Of a stretch of DNA of 63,571 bases, positions 34,560-46,315 are shown piece by piece (the stretch's first letter is position 1; every line of letters begins with the position of its first letter). This DNA comes from Hyphomicrobiaceae bacterium (GTDB lineage Bacteria; Pseudomonadota; Alphaproteobacteria; Rhizobiales; Hyphomicrobiaceae). The stretch spans positions 1 through 63,571 of the forward strand of contig JANYHG010000191.1 of the NCBI GenBank assembly GCA_025359165.1. Reading direction: 5' to 3'. A program made the translations under genes and the position numbers. The notes beneath the pieces were generated by a model. The model did no database searches and was not told the DNA's origin. It saw only the letters and a list, made by a program, of their open reading frames with translations.

Positions 34560-34808
34560 GTGTGGGAGCTCGGCAGCGAGGAGGGCCTGATATCGCGCTG
34601 CAATGCGGGATCGGGGCTGAATAGCTGGTGAATGGGGATTGAGGGTCGAAAGGCTGTAAAAAATCGAGTTGTTACAATCTGAGATCCGAACATGACCGAC
34701 AATCAAAAGTTGCGATCAAAATGAATATGCAGTCGTGGCACCCTCTAATCGGTACCACGACCCGCGATCATATCTCCGGTAAGCTTGCGCAACGGAGATT
34801 TTGAACAA

Positions 34809-35843
34809 CTAAAGTCCCGCACCGTACTTCGTCAGCGCGGCCTTGAGTTCGTCTTGCACGACTTTCGGATCGCCGCCCGACTTCTTCACCGCTTCCGCCC
34901 ACTTGGCTTCGAGCGGTGCGGCAGCCTTACGCCACTCCGCCAACTGATCGGCGCTGATGCTATAGACCTCGTGGTCCGGCAGCGCTTTCAGCTTGTCGTG
35001 ACCGCCGAACTCGAATTCGCCCCAGGGGCCACCGACCTTCTCCGCCCATTCGATCGTGCAGTGCCCATCGATGGCCTTTTTCTGGTTGTCGCTCATCGAG
35101 GCGTATTTGTCTTTGTTGATGACCCACGCGAACGTGGTCGCATAGAGCGGCACGTCCATATGATACTTGGTGACTTTGTCGGCTCCGAACAGCACCAGCG
35201 AACCCCAGGGGAAGCCGACCGCGTCGACGACGCCCTTCTCGAGGAAATCGCGCACGTCGGGGGCACCACCTTGCACGTTGGTGCCACCGAGTTCGGTGAC
35301 GAAGCTCGCGAACGTCGCCTGCGCCGGACGGATCTTCAACCCCTTGATGTCGCCGGGGACCATGATCTTCTTGGCTTTGGAGTGAAATGTGCCGGGATCA
35401 TGGATGAAACCCAAGCAATATTTGACGTCCTTCATCTCGGTCGCCGCATACTTGCGATACCACGCATCAAGCGCCTGCGACCCGCCTTTGGCGTTCTTGA
35501 ACAGGAACGGGAGTTCGCCAGCGGCGATGATGGGGAAGCGGCCGGGCTGATAGCCGGGGTTTACATAGGTCACGTCGGCGATACCGTCGCGGGCCATGTC
35601 GTAATGGTCAAAGGCTTTGCCGAGCTGTTGGGCGGGATAAACCTTGACCGTCAGCGAGCCACCCGAGGCCTTGTTGAGCGACGCGCCCCAATCCTCCATC
35701 GCCTTGTGCAGCGGATGCGACGGCGGCACCCAATGCGCGAGCTTCAGCTCGATAGGCTTGTCCTGCGCAACCGCAGTCCCAAGGTTAGACACGAAAGTCG
35801 CGCACGCCAAAGTCAGCGCCGCTGCAATACGAGACACCGTCAT
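34809..35843 (-). CDS. TRAP transporter substrate-binding protein (DctP family)
   Basis: 344-residue periplasmic binding protein. The signal peptide (about 1-25, ending AVAQ) follows the ATG at 35843, which has a GGAGGAGG site. The DctP fold shows ELKLAHWVPPSHPLHKAMEDW, MARDGIADVTYVNPGYQPGRFP and the carboxylate-binding region PGDIKGLKIRPAQATF with the conserved Arg. These proteins feed acids to DctQM membrane units, but no dctQ or dctM is near, so this is an orphan receptor. Ligand could be a dicarboxylate, keto acid or aromatic acid. It is divergent from the hydrolase at 36001. Confidence 0.92.
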   Translation of the reverse strand: MTVSRIAAALTLACATFVSNLGTAVAQDKPIELKLAHWVPPSHPLHKAMEDWGASLNKASGGSLTVKVYPAQQLGKAFDHYDMARDGIADVTYVNPGYQPGRFPIIAAGELPFLFKNAKGGSQALDAWYRKYAATEMKDVKYCLGFIHDPGTFHSKAKKIMVPGDIKGLKIRPAQATFASFVTELGGTNVQGGAPDVRDFLEKGVVDAVGFPWGSLVLFGADKVTKYHMDVPLYATTFAWVINKDKYASMSDNQKKAIDGHCTIEWAEKVGGPWGEFEFGGHDKLKALPDHEVYSISADQLAEWRKAAAPLEAKWAEAVKKSGGDPKVVQDELKAALTKYGAGL

Positions 35844-36000
35844 AGTTCCTCCTCCAGGCTGCGGCAACCGTTGCATGGGGCCGCTTGTTTGTGCAGGGAA
35901 GCTAGCAGAGGCCGTGGCCGGAGCAAGTGCCATCCGTGTTGGGCCAGAGGTAGTGGCGCAATATTCGCCGTTGGCTCAAGCCGTTATGGGGAGTTCGAAC

Positions 36001-36768
36001 GTGCCGCAAATAGAAGTGCTGGGCCGCGAGATCGAAGTGCGCATGATCCCGGGCGCAGCAACCGGGTGCCCGCCACTGGTGTTCCTGCACGAGGGATTGG
36101 GCAGCGTCAGCCTGTGGCGTGACTTTCCCGATCACGTTGCACGCAAGGTCGGCGCACCCGCGATGCTCTATTCCCGCTTCGGTTATGGCAAATCGGCTGG
36201 CTTGACCGCTCCGCGCACACCCAAGTTCATGCACGAAGAAGCCATCGACGTGCTCCCCGCCCTGCTCGACAAACTCGGCATCGTCGCGCCAATCTTGATC
36301 GGCCATTCCGACGGCGCGTCGATCGCATTGATTCACGCAGCCACCAGCGGTCGCCAGACGACGGGCCTGATATTGATGGCCCCGCACGTGATGGTCGAAC
36401 CGATCTCGGTCGAGAGCATCGCCCGCGTCACCGAAACCTACGAGCGCACCGACTTGAAGGCGCGGCTCGCCCGCCATCACACCCGCGTCGACGACGCATT
36501 CCTCGGCTGGTCGCGGATCTGGCTCGACCCGCGCTTCCGCAGCTGGACCCTCGCCGAGGAAGCGAGCGCGCTGACCGTACCGACGCTACTCATCCAAGGC
36601 GAAGACGACGAATACGGCACCTTGGCGCAACTCGACGCCATCGCCGAAGTCGCCAAGGGACCCGTCACGCGGCTGGTGTTGCGCGAGTGCGGACACGCGC
36701 CCCACCGGGATCAGGAAGACCAGGTGCTCGCAGCCGTGGCGGAATTCGTGAAAGGCGTGTTGGGCTGA
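36001..36768 (+). CDS. Alpha/beta fold hydrolase
   Basis: 255-residue alpha/beta-hydrolase. VFLHEGLGSVSLWRDFP forms the oxyanion region, the nucleophile Ser is in LIGHSDGASIAL, the acid lies in QGEDDEYG and the His in ECGHAPHRD. This HEGLGS variant is common in a group of uncharacterised proteobacterial hydrolases. I chose the GTG at 36001, seven bases after a GGGGAG site; the ATG at 35986 overlaps that site and lacks one. The frame stays open much further upstream as a shadow of the dctP gene. Substrate unknown. Confidence 0.85.
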   Translation: MPQIEVLGREIEVRMIPGAATGCPPLVFLHEGLGSVSLWRDFPDHVARKVGAPAMLYSRFGYGKSAGLTAPRTPKFMHEEAIDVLPALLDKLGIVAPILIGHSDGASIALIHAATSGRQTTGLILMAPHVMVEPISVESIARVTETYERTDLKARLARHHTRVDDAFLGWSRIWLDPRFRSWTLAEEASALTVPTLLIQGEDDEYGTLAQLDAIAEVAKGPVTRLVLRECGHAPHRDQEDQVLAAVAEFVKGVLG

Positions 36769-36798
36769 CGCCGCCCGTCGTCGTAGCGTCCAGCCAAC

Positions 36799-37296
36799 TC
36801 ACTTCGACCGCATCAACGCGACCAGTTCATCCAGCGCTATGCCCCAGCCGACCTCAAAGCCCATATCGGCGTGCGCTTGGCGGCCAGCTTCATGTTTGTG
36901 CAGGGCAATGGCGCGATAGCGGGTGCCCGTGCCCTCGGGCTCGATCAAAATCATGCCGGTAAACCCACCGATTTGCGGTGTCTTGCTGTCGACCGGACGG
37001 AACCCTGGCCCGAGCGCATCGGTCCACACCAACCGCCGGTTTTCCACCACGTCCAGAATGCAACCCTGATTGGGAAACTGCTGTCCATCGGGTGACAGCA
37101 TGACGGTGGAAAATTCGCCACCCGGCTTCAAGTCGATGGCGCAGTCGATCGTTTTCCAGGGGGTCGGCGTGAACCACTGTTTGACCAGCTCCGGTTGGGT
37201 CCATGCGGCCCAAACTTTCTCGGGCGGCACGTCCACCACGCGCTCGAGCATCAGGTCCAGCTTGGCATCGAGGTGAACATCAATACGACGGTCCAT
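36799..37296 (-). CDS. SRPBCC (AHSA1/START-like) family protein
   Basis: 165-residue helix-grip protein of the SRPBCC superfamily. [28 protein letters not shown] is the classic AHSA1-type N terminus, and [23 protein letters not shown] follows. Such proteins bind hydrophobic ligands or act as Hsp90-cochaperone-like modules; no specific ligand can be named. The ATG at 37296 has a GAGGAG site. It lies 38 bases after the hydroxyacid oxidase gene on the same strand, so they may share a transcript. Confidence 0.88.
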   Translation of the reverse strand: MDRRIDVHLDAKLDLMLERVVDVPPEKVWAAWTQPELVKQWFTPTPWKTIDCAIDLKPGGEFSTVMLSPDGQQFPNQGCILDVVENRRLVWTDALGPGFRPVDSKTPQIGGFTGMILIEPEGTGTRYRAIALHKHEAGRQAHADMGFEVGWGIALDELVALMRSK

Positions 37297-37334
37297 TAAG
37301 GTCTCCTCACGAAGGTTGACTTGAACACGATCCC

Positions 37335-38510
37335 TCAATTTCGCGCATTGCGCTGCAGATCGCCGTCGCCCCACATCAGGAATTTCGATCCTAACGCTGC
37401 CACATCGGGTGCGCCGATCTGCGTCATGACCGACGACACTTCGGTACGGATCATGCCGAGCGCATGACTTGCGCCCGCGTCGGCCCCCGCCGTGACACCG
37501 AACAATGTCCAGCGCCCAACAAAGCAGAACTGCGCCCCGAGGCTCAGCGCCGTCACGATATCGGAACCACGCTTGATACCGCTGTCAAACATCACGACGA
37601 TCTTTTCGCCGAACCGGTCGCGCACGACCGGCAGCACCTCCAGCGGTGACGGCGCACGATCGAGTTGCCGACCGCCGTGGTTCGACAGCATCACGCCGTC
37701 TACGCCCATCGCGACACACCGCGCTACGTCGTCCGGATTGAGCACACCCTTGATCACGAACTTGCGCGGCCACTGTTTGCGGATCCACGCCACGTCGTCC
37801 CACGTCGACGGTGTCGGAAACTGCGACGACAAAAAATCCAGCACATCGTCGGGAGTCGCACCTTTTGGCGCGTACTTTTCCCAATTCGACGCACTCATCC
37901 CGGTGCCTAAGAAATATTCGACCAGCCACCCCGGATGCATCAGCGCTTCCAATTTTGCCGACACCGTCGGCCGCATCGGGCGGGAGAACCCGTTCCGCAG
38001 ATTGCGTTCGCGCTGCACCTTCCCCGGCACATCCACGCTCAACACCAGCGTGGAAAATCCGCAGGCGTCAGCCCGCGCCACCATATCTCTGGAAATGTCG
38101 CGATTTTTGGCCAGATAAAGTTGATACCAACTGACGTCGCGTGCCACCGCCGCTACGTCTTCCATCGTCGCCGTCGCCGCACCCGAAATGATGAAAGGCA
38201 CGTTCGCAGCCTGCGCCGCCCGCGCCAGCATCAGATCCGCACCCCGCCGGAACAGTGCGGCACCACCCGTCGGCGCGATACCGTACGGAGCTGCAAATGT
38301 CTGGCCGAACAATTCGGTTGCCAGTTTCGGCACCGCTGCGTCGACCATGTAGTGCGGCATCAGCGTCTGCTTGCGGAACGCGTCGTCGTTGCGGGTCAGG
38401 CCCACCTCGTCGTCCACGCCACCTTCCAGAAAGTCGAACGCGATGCGCGGCACCCGCCGCTTGGCCATGCGCCTGAGGTCGTCGTAGTTGATCGCAGTGG
38501 TTACTGGCAT
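37335..38510 (-). CDS. FMN-dependent alpha-hydroxy-acid oxidising enzyme
   Basis: 391-residue TIM-barrel flavoenzyme of the lactate/glycolate/mandelate dehydrogenase family. The N terminus [55 protein letters not shown], the catalytic [19 protein letters not shown] and the FMN-phosphate loop [18 protein letters not shown] are all present. The substrate (L-lactate, glycolate, mandelate) is not fixed by these motifs. The ATG at 38510 was chosen over longer starts. The APC permease gene lies 90 bases upstream on the same strand, so uptake and oxidation may be linked. Confidence 0.93.
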   Translation of the reverse strand: MPVTTAINYDDLRRMAKRRVPRIAFDFLEGGVDDEVGLTRNDDAFRKQTLMPHYMVDAAVPKLATELFGQTFAAPYGIAPTGGAALFRRGADLMLARAAQAANVPFIISGAATATMEDVAAVARDVSWYQLYLAKNRDISRDMVARADACGFSTLVLSVDVPGKVQRERNLRNGFSRPMRPTVSAKLEALMHPGWLVEYFLGTGMSASNWEKYAPKGATPDDVLDFLSSQFPTPSTWDDVAWIRKQWPRKFVIKGVLNPDDVARCVAMGVDGVMLSNHGGRQLDRAPSPLEVLPVVRDRFGEKIVVMFDSGIKRGSDIVTALSLGAQFCFVGRWTLFGVTAGADAGASHALGMIRTEVSSVMTQIGAPDVAALGSKFLMWGDGDLQRNARN

Positions 38511-38600
38511 CCGTCGTCCTCTGAAACACACGGCTATTTTTCGTCGTGGCCACGCAAGTGGTCGCTCAAGCAAGTCGATTGTGATCACGATACAGTCTAA

Positions 38601-40058
38601 TCACTGCCGGAAGAACTCGGGTCGACGAATGCGCATTGCCAGCATCGGAAGCAATCCGAGCAGCAATGCCCCCACGCCAAGTACAAGCGGTCCGCCGACG
38701 CCGAAAAACTGCGTCGCACCGGATTTCGATAGCGATAGACACGATTGCACGAAGAGTGCGGCCATCATCAGTCCGCCAGCCACAGGCATCACACCCATTG
38801 TGAGAAAGTTACTGACGCTGTGCATCAGTTGTCCGCGAAAGAGGATCACGCAAGAGAACGCCGTCAGCGCATAATAAAACGAGATGCTGAGACCCAGTGC
38901 CAGAATGGAATCGTCCAGCAGGTTCTGCGACAGCATCGTCATGCCGACGAACCACGCAATTGACGTTGCGCCCATCACGAGTGTGCCGAAGTCGGGATTG
39001 GCGAACACCGGATGCACGCTGCCGAACCGCTCCGGCAACGCGCCTTGCTTGGCCATCGACAACGCCGTCCGCGCGTTCGGCAAAATCGACGTCAACGTGC
39101 ACGCCGACGCCGACAGCAGCACCGCGATGATGACCAGCTTGTCCAGCCCGCGTCCAAGCACTTGCAGACCCAGCGGCGCGAGCACGTCGCTGCTCGTTTT
39201 GGCCAGCACTTCAGGTCCAGCGAAGGCCAGCGTGGCTACGGCCATCAACACGTATATGCCGACCAGCAGCACGTTCGACGTGATCGCCGCTAAGCCTGGT
39301 CCCGTCTCAGGGTTTTCGGTTTCCTCGTTGACCGACAGCCCCGTATCCCAACCCCAATAAATAAACACCGCCACCAGCAACGCCTGCGTGAACGTATCCA
39401 TCGAACCGATGGCGAACGGATTGAACCACTGCAGCGAAACGCGCGAGGCCGGTGCGAGCCCGCCGCCCCCGTAGACTTTCACCAGCGCAACCACCGCGAA
39501 TAGCACCAGGATAGCAAACTGACTGATCAACAGCAGCCGTTGCGTCCGTGCAGAAGCCTCCACGCCGCGATAACAGATCCCCGTCATGATCGCGATCCAA
39601 GCCACCCCGGCGGCAGTGACCAGCCCCGATGCCGGATCAGCGATCCCGACGAGGCGAAACAGGTATTGTCCAGCGATGGCGGCCAGGCTCGGCATGACAA
39701 GAATATTGGTCACCAGTACGCCCCAACCGCCCATCCACCCGGCGTACGGTCCCATCGCCCGCGTCACCCACGCAAACGTCGTCCCGCAATCCGGATCGGC
39801 GCGATTGAGATGATAACAGGCGGCGGCGACGCAAAGCATCGGCACGAACGCCGCCAACAATACTGCCGGCACGCTATACGCCGCGATCGCCGCGATGGTC
39901 CCCAACGCTGATGCGATGCTGTACGCCGGTGCCGCCGAGGCCACGCCGATCACGACATTCGACGCGAACGTCAACGCGTTACGCTTCAGCCCCTTTGGGT
40001 CGACCGGCACACTCTCAAGATGACCTGCCTCGGAGGCAGGTTGCAGCAAACCGGTCAC
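38601..40058 (-). CDS. APC family amino-acid/polyamine permease
   Basis: 485-residue inner-membrane permease with 12 predicted helices. The start region KRNALTFASNVVIGVASAAPAYSIA and the GTTFAWVTRAMGPYAGWMGGWG segment after helix 3 are typical of APC transporters of the amino-acid group. The GTG at 40058 sits after a G-run; a TTG at 40073 is an alternative, and no ATG is available. A 17-base hairpin lies inside the first codons. It is upstream of the hydroxyacid oxidase gene on the same strand. Substrate unknown. Confidence 0.87.
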   Translation of the reverse strand: MTGLLQPASEAGHLESVPVDPKGLKRNALTFASNVVIGVASAAPAYSIASALGTIAAIAAYSVPAVLLAAFVPMLCVAAACYHLNRADPDCGTTFAWVTRAMGPYAGWMGGWGVLVTNILVMPSLAAIAGQYLFRLVGIADPASGLVTAAGVAWIAIMTGICYRGVEASARTQRLLLISQFAILVLFAVVALVKVYGGGGLAPASRVSLQWFNPFAIGSMDTFTQALLVAVFIYWGWDTGLSVNEETENPETGPGLAAITSNVLLVGIYVLMAVATLAFAGPEVLAKTSSDVLAPLGLQVLGRGLDKLVIIAVLLSASACTLTSILPNARTALSMAKQGALPERFGSVHPVFANPDFGTLVMGATSIAWFVGMTMLSQNLLDDSILALGLSISFYYALTAFSCVILFRGQLMHSVSNFLTMGVMPVAGGLMMAALFVQSCLSLSKSGATQFFGVGGPLVLGVGALLLGLLPMLAMRIRRPEFFRQ

Positions 40059-40203
40059 TGGACAAACCCCCAACGCTTGTTCCTGCCGACTATACTCCGA
40101 TCAAGTCGTCGTCAAAATGTTTTGCACAATGAAGCGATTAAGCCGATTGCCGCCGCCGGACCGCCGCGCAATACTAAAGATCCCCGATAGCGGAGAAAAT
40201 ACG

Positions 40204-40635
40204 ATGGCGCTCGATCCAAGACGGACGCTCACACAAATCTTGTTGGCATCACAGATCTTGATGTGTTTGGTTTTCGGCAATTCGGCCTCCGCGCAGAATG
40301 CCTCGGAACCCGCTATCAAAGCTACGATCTCCGCTCAACTCGACGCCATGAACCGGCGCGACGACGCGGCAGCTTTCGCCATCGCGTCGCCGATGATCCA
40401 GCAGATGTTCGGCACGCCGACCACATTCATGAACATGGTCGAGCGTAGTTACCCTCAAGTCTTCAAATCGCGTAGCATCCGCTTTCTCGGCCTGACGACG
40501 GTAGACGGCCAACTGACCCAGCGTGTCGTCATCGAAAGCGACGCCGGCACCGTCATCGGTAACTATCAGATGATCCAGGTCGACGATGTCTGGCGCATCA
40601 ACGGCTGCGCATTCGAAAAACGAGACGACGCTTGA
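40204..40635 (+). CDS. DUF4864 domain-containing exported protein
   Basis: 143-residue secreted protein. A signal peptide (about 1-31, ending ASAQ) is followed by the DUF4864 core: IKATISAQLDAMNRRDDAAAFAIASPMIQQMFG, then FMNMVERSYPQVF and a final VDDVWRINGCAFEKRD. The fold is NTF2/SnoaL-like. The ATG at 40204 starts the signal peptide; upstream codons are leader. Function unknown. Its stop is only six bases from the convergent PPOX-like gene, with no clear terminator between them. Confidence 0.87.
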   Translation: MALDPRRTLTQILLASQILMCLVFGNSASAQNASEPAIKATISAQLDAMNRRDDAAAFAIASPMIQQMFGTPTTFMNMVERSYPQVFKSRSIRFLGLTTVDGQLTQRVVIESDAGTVIGNYQMIQVDDVWRINGCAFEKRDDA

Positions 40636-40641
40636 TCTAAG

Positions 40642-41127
40642 TCAGCGCAAGTCGACTTCGGCGACTTTGTCCTTGACCTCTTTCTTCGGATCCATGCCGA
40701 GCAGCATCTTGATGCCTGCGACGATGCTGGAAGCGTCGCCCCAGACTTCGGCCTTCTCAGCGTCGAAACGCAGCAACGTCAACTTCGGGTCGTCCTTGCC
40801 GCCCGGATACCACGCCGCGACGAACCGGTTCCACAAGCGGTCAACGACGGCCCGGTCGTTGTCGACGACGAGCTTGCCATGCACCGTCGCAAACAGATCG
40901 TTACCCTTTGATGCGAACGTAGCGATCGCCCGGTCGCCCTCACCCAACTTCTGCACGATGCCGTTGTCGGTTGATGTGAAAAACCAGATCGGACTGCGAT
41001 CGTTTTCCACCTGCGCAGTCATTGGCCGGGCATGACCGTCCTCGACACCATCGAGGCCCAGCATCATCGTCCGGTCGGAGCCTAAAGCGCTCCAGAATTT
41101 CGCGTGCAGTTCGGCAGGGGTTGACAT
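40642..41127 (-). CDS. Pyridoxamine-5'-phosphate-oxidase-like (general stress protein 26) family protein
   Basis: 161-residue split-barrel flavin-binding protein. MMLGLDGVEDGHARPMTAQ and PIWFFTSTDNGIVQKL form the FMN-binding half; LWNRFVAAWYPGGKDDPKLTLLRFDAEKAEVW is characteristic of the general-stress-protein-26 group, which differs from true PNP oxidase. It may bind FMN or F420-like cofactors. The ATG at 41127 is the natural start. It lies 77 bases from the pobA stop on the same strand. Function in this context unknown. Confidence 0.9.
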   Translation of the reverse strand: MSTPAELHAKFWSALGSDRTMMLGLDGVEDGHARPMTAQVENDRSPIWFFTSTDNGIVQKLGEGDRAIATFASKGNDLFATVHGKLVVDNDRAVVDRLWNRFVAAWYPGGKDDPKLTLLRFDAEKAEVWGDASSIVAGIKMLLGMDPKKEVKDKVAEVDLR

Positions 41128-41204
41128 CGGCGGCTCCTCGATCGGGTTCTCAGCCGAAACCCTCCAGCCGCTGGTCCGTTCCCATCCTTATGTTGGCTCG
41201 ACCG

Positions 41205-43295
<2,091 letters not shown>

Positions 43296-43307
43296 AAAGC
43301 GGCCAAC

Positions 43308-44759
43308 ATGACCGGACCATCCGGACTGGTGACGACGTCGATTCCGGCACGCCTCGATCGCCTGCCGTGGGGCCGCTTCCACACGCTCGTGGTCGCGGCC
43401 CTCGGCATCACGTGGATTCTGGACGGGCTCGAAGTCACCGTGATCGGAGCTGTCGCGGGGGCCTTGAGGTCCAGTCCGCAGTTGCAGTTCGACGCTGTCG
43501 ATATCGGCTGGCTGAGCACCGCTTACCTGCTCGGTGCAGTGACCGGCGCACTGTTCTTCGGATGGCTGACGGATCGTCTCGGCCGCAAGAAGCTTTTTTT
43601 CATAACTATTGCCGTCTACATCGCCGCTACGGCCGCCACTAGCTTGTCGTGGGATTTCTGGAGCTTCGTCGTCTTCCGGTTCCTGACCGGTGCGGGTATC
43701 GGAGGCGAATATGCAGCCATAAATTCTACGATCCAGGAACTGATCCCCGCGCGTGTACGCGGGTGGACGGATCTCGTGATCAACGGCAGCTTTTGGATTG
43801 GCGCTGCCTTGGGGGCTGTCGCGTCGATCGTCGTGCTCGACCCGGCTGTCATCTCCCCCGATCGCGGCTGGCGCGCGGCTTTTGCCATCGGCGCAGCACT
43901 CAGTTTGATCGTTTTTTTCATGCGGCTGTGGATTCCCGAAAGTCCGCGCTGGTTGATTACGCATGGCCGCCATGCGGAAGCCGAAGCCATCGTGACGGCA
44001 ATCGAACGTCGCTTCGAGAGCGAGGGCCACAGGCTTCCGCCGCCGACCGATGCAGCAGTGACTTTGCGCTCGCGCCAAAGCACACCGCTGCGCGAGGCCG
44101 CCCGCGTGCTGTTCGTCGACCAACGCAAACGCGCGCTCGTCGGACTGACTCTCATGGCCGCTCAGGCCTTTTTCTACAACGCCATATTCTTCACCTATGC
44201 CCTGATCTTGATCGACTTCTACGCGATACCCTCGGCACAGGTCGGTTGGTACTTGTTGCCGTTTGCAGCAGGTAACTTTGCCGGCCCGCTGCTGCTCGGG
44301 CGTTTTTTCGATAGTATCGGACGCCGCATCATGATTGCGACGACGTATGCGATTTCAGGCGTGCTTCTCGCAGCTACCGGCAGCCTATTCGCATATAGCG
44401 AAATATCGGCAGCGTCGTTGACCCTAGCGTGGTCGGTGACGTTTTTCTTCGCCTCCGCCGCCGCCAGTTCCGCCTACCTCACGGTCAGCGAAACCTTTCC
44501 GCTCGAGATCCGCGCGCTCGCCATCGCGGCATTCTACGCCATCGGCACCGGCATCGGCGGCGTGTTCGCGCCGTTCCTGATGGGCCATCTTATTCAATCC
44601 GGATCTCGCCCCAGCGTATTCGCAGGCTACGCGCTCGGCGCGGTGGCCATGCTCAGTGCTGCCGCCGTAGCCGCGAAGTGGGGCGTCGACGCTGAGCGCA
44701 AGCCGCTGGAACAGGTTGCGCCACCGTTGTCATCGTTTGCGTCATCATTTGACGCATGA
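43308..44759 (+). CDS. MFS transporter (sugar-porter/metabolite:H+ symporter type)
   Basis: 483-residue 12-helix carrier. After WILDGLEVTVIGAVAGAL comes the loop 2-3 motif GWLTDRLGRKKLFF, then GGEYAAINSTIQELIPARVRG, typical of the sugar-porter/aromatic-acid:H+ symporter group. The central cytoplasmic loop is about 60 residues. Substrate is uncertain; pobA upstream on the other strand makes an aromatic acid possible but does not prove it. The stop is 233 bases before sauU, so it is probably not part of the sulfoacetate block. Confidence 0.9.
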   Translation: MTGPSGLVTTSIPARLDRLPWGRFHTLVVAALGITWILDGLEVTVIGAVAGALRSSPQLQFDAVDIGWLSTAYLLGAVTGALFFGWLTDRLGRKKLFFITIAVYIAATAATSLSWDFWSFVVFRFLTGAGIGGEYAAINSTIQELIPARVRGWTDLVINGSFWIGAALGAVASIVVLDPAVISPDRGWRAAFAIGAALSLIVFFMRLWIPESPRWLITHGRHAEAEAIVTAIERRFESEGHRLPPPTDAAVTLRSRQSTPLREAARVLFVDQRKRALVGLTLMAAQAFFYNAIFFTYALILIDFYAIPSAQVGWYLLPFAAGNFAGPLLLGRFFDSIGRRIMIATTYAISGVLLAATGSLFAYSEISAASLTLAWSVTFFFASAAASSAYLTVSETFPLEIRALAIAAFYAIGTGIGGVFAPFLMGHLIQSGSRPSVFAGYALGAVAMLSAAAVAAKWGVDAERKPLEQVAPPLSSFASSFDA

Positions 44760-44992
44760 GCCGCCGCACGTATCCGAAATGTCGAGAATTTTGCGCATCA
44801 ACCCGCGCTGACGCATTCACAACTTCGGCAACGCGATCGGGACAGCGCGAAGGATCTGCCGACGGCTGGCTGAGGAGAAAATCTCCAAACGCTGCCGTTA
44901 GAAGTGCGGATTGATCGCGTATTGCCACAGCCTTGCGAACCATGCACGTTTCGGAGACAGTCGATAAGTGACATGAAAACGGGGTGGCATTC

Positions 44993-46258
44993 ATGCCGCG
45001 AAATCGCATCTTCGGCGCAGCCAACATCGTGCTGCTGATCGTGTGTCTGATGTATCTGGTCACCTACATCGATCGCGTCAACATCGCCACCGCCGGCCCC
45101 GTGATGCAGAAAGAGCTCGGCCTCAGCGCCAAGGATTTCGGTTGGGCGATCTCGGCGTTCGCCTACCCTTACGCATTTTTCCAGATCGCCGGCGGTTGGG
45201 TCGGTGACAAGCTCGGTGCCCGCTGGACCCTGGTGATGTGCGGTACCATCTGGTCGGCCGCCACGATCCTGATCGGGTTCGTCGAAGGCTTGGCGTCGCT
45301 GTTCGCCGCACGCGTGCTGCTCGGCATCGGTGAAGGCGCAGCATTTCCCACCGCCACCCGCGCGCTCTCGGCTTGGATGCCGGCCGGCCGGCGGGGCTGG
45401 GCGCAGGGCATCACGCACTCGTTCGCTCGCTTCGGCAATGCCATCACACCACCGCTCTTCGCTGGCCTCATCGCGCTCTACTCGTGGCGTCTGGCCTTCG
45501 TCATCGTCGGCGCGTTGAGCTTCCTCTGGGTGCTGGCGTGGTGGTGGTATTTCCGCGACGATCCAAAGACGCACAGCGGCATCACGCCGGGAGAACTCGC
45601 CCTGCTGCCCGAAGTGAAGCCGCGCCTTCAAGGCGAGAAAACGCCTTGGGGTCCACTGCTGCGGCGCATGCTGCCCGTGACGCTGACCGATTTCTGCTAT
45701 GGTTGGACGCTGTGGGTCTACATCAGCTGGATGCCGTCGTTCTTCGTACACGACTACAAGTTGGATCTGAAAAACGCTGCATTTTTCGCATCCGCCGTTC
45801 TGTTTGCAGGCGTTGTCGGCGACACCGTTGGCGGCCTGCTCTCCGACTACATTCTGAAGCGCACCGGCAGCGTCGCCACCGCCCGCGTCAGCGTTATCGT
45901 GCTGGGTTTTCTCGGCGCTTTCGCGTTCACACTACCGATCCTCTTTGTGCACGATCTCGTCACCGTCGCCATCTGTCTGAGCGGCGCTTTCTTCTTCGCT
46001 GAACTGATCGTCGCGCCAATCTGGGCGGTACCCATGGATATCGCCCCCGACTATTCCGGCACCGCCTCCGGTTTCATGAATTTCGGCTTCGGCGTCGCCG
46101 GCATGATATCCCCGGTCGTGTTCGGCTGGATCATCGACGCCACCGGTCGCTGGGACTATCCGTTCATCGCCTCACTCGGCCTGTTGCTGCTCGGCGCATT
46201 GCTCGCGTTCACCATGCATCCCGATCGGAAATTCGAGACGCCGTCGCGCATGGCTTGA
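44993..46258 (+). CDS. sauU: MFS transporter, probable sulfoacetate importer SauU
   Basis: 421-residue MFS protein of the anion:cation symporter (ACS) group, which imports organic anions. The signature VTYIDRVNIATAGPVMQKELGLSAKDFGW is typical of ACS proteins. DKLGARWTL, GEGAAFPTATRALSAWMP and FMNFGFGVAGMISPVVFGWI complete the pattern. Its place 57 bases before sauS supports the SauU role known from Cupriavidus necator, but ACS carriers also import hexuronates, so the substrate is inferred. The ATG at 44993 was chosen; a GTG nine bases upstream is also possible. Confidence 0.85.
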   Translation: MPRNRIFGAANIVLLIVCLMYLVTYIDRVNIATAGPVMQKELGLSAKDFGWAISAFAYPYAFFQIAGGWVGDKLGARWTLVMCGTIWSAATILIGFVEGLASLFAARVLLGIGEGAAFPTATRALSAWMPAGRRGWAQGITHSFARFGNAITPPLFAGLIALYSWRLAFVIVGALSFLWVLAWWWYFRDDPKTHSGITPGELALLPEVKPRLQGEKTPWGPLLRRMLPVTLTDFCYGWTLWVYISWMPSFFVHDYKLDLKNAAFFASAVLFAGVVGDTVGGLLSDYILKRTGSVATARVSVIVLGFLGAFAFTLPILFVHDLVTVAICLSGAFFFAELIVAPIWAVPMDIAPDYSGTASGFMNFGFGVAGMISPVVFGWIIDATGRWDYPFIASLGLLLLGALLAFTMHPDRKFETPSRMA

Positions 46259-46315
46259 CGCAGGCCGCATCCCGCCCGACACAGCGACATCGAGACGATC
46301 ACCGGACACCCACCC

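Noticed and set aside
34809-36768. Long plus-strand frame from 35644 as the start of the alpha/beta hydrolase
   Set aside because: The upstream part is antisense to the dctP signal region; the ribosome site supports the GTG at 36001.
44653-45063. Minus-strand frame that might be a regulator of the sulfoacetate block
   Set aside because: It overlaps sauU and the upstream MFS gene antisense, and no helix-turn-helix is recognisable.
44798-45751. 317-codon minus-strand frame over sauU
   Set aside because: Antisense shadow rich in Arg, Asp and Gly; no domain.
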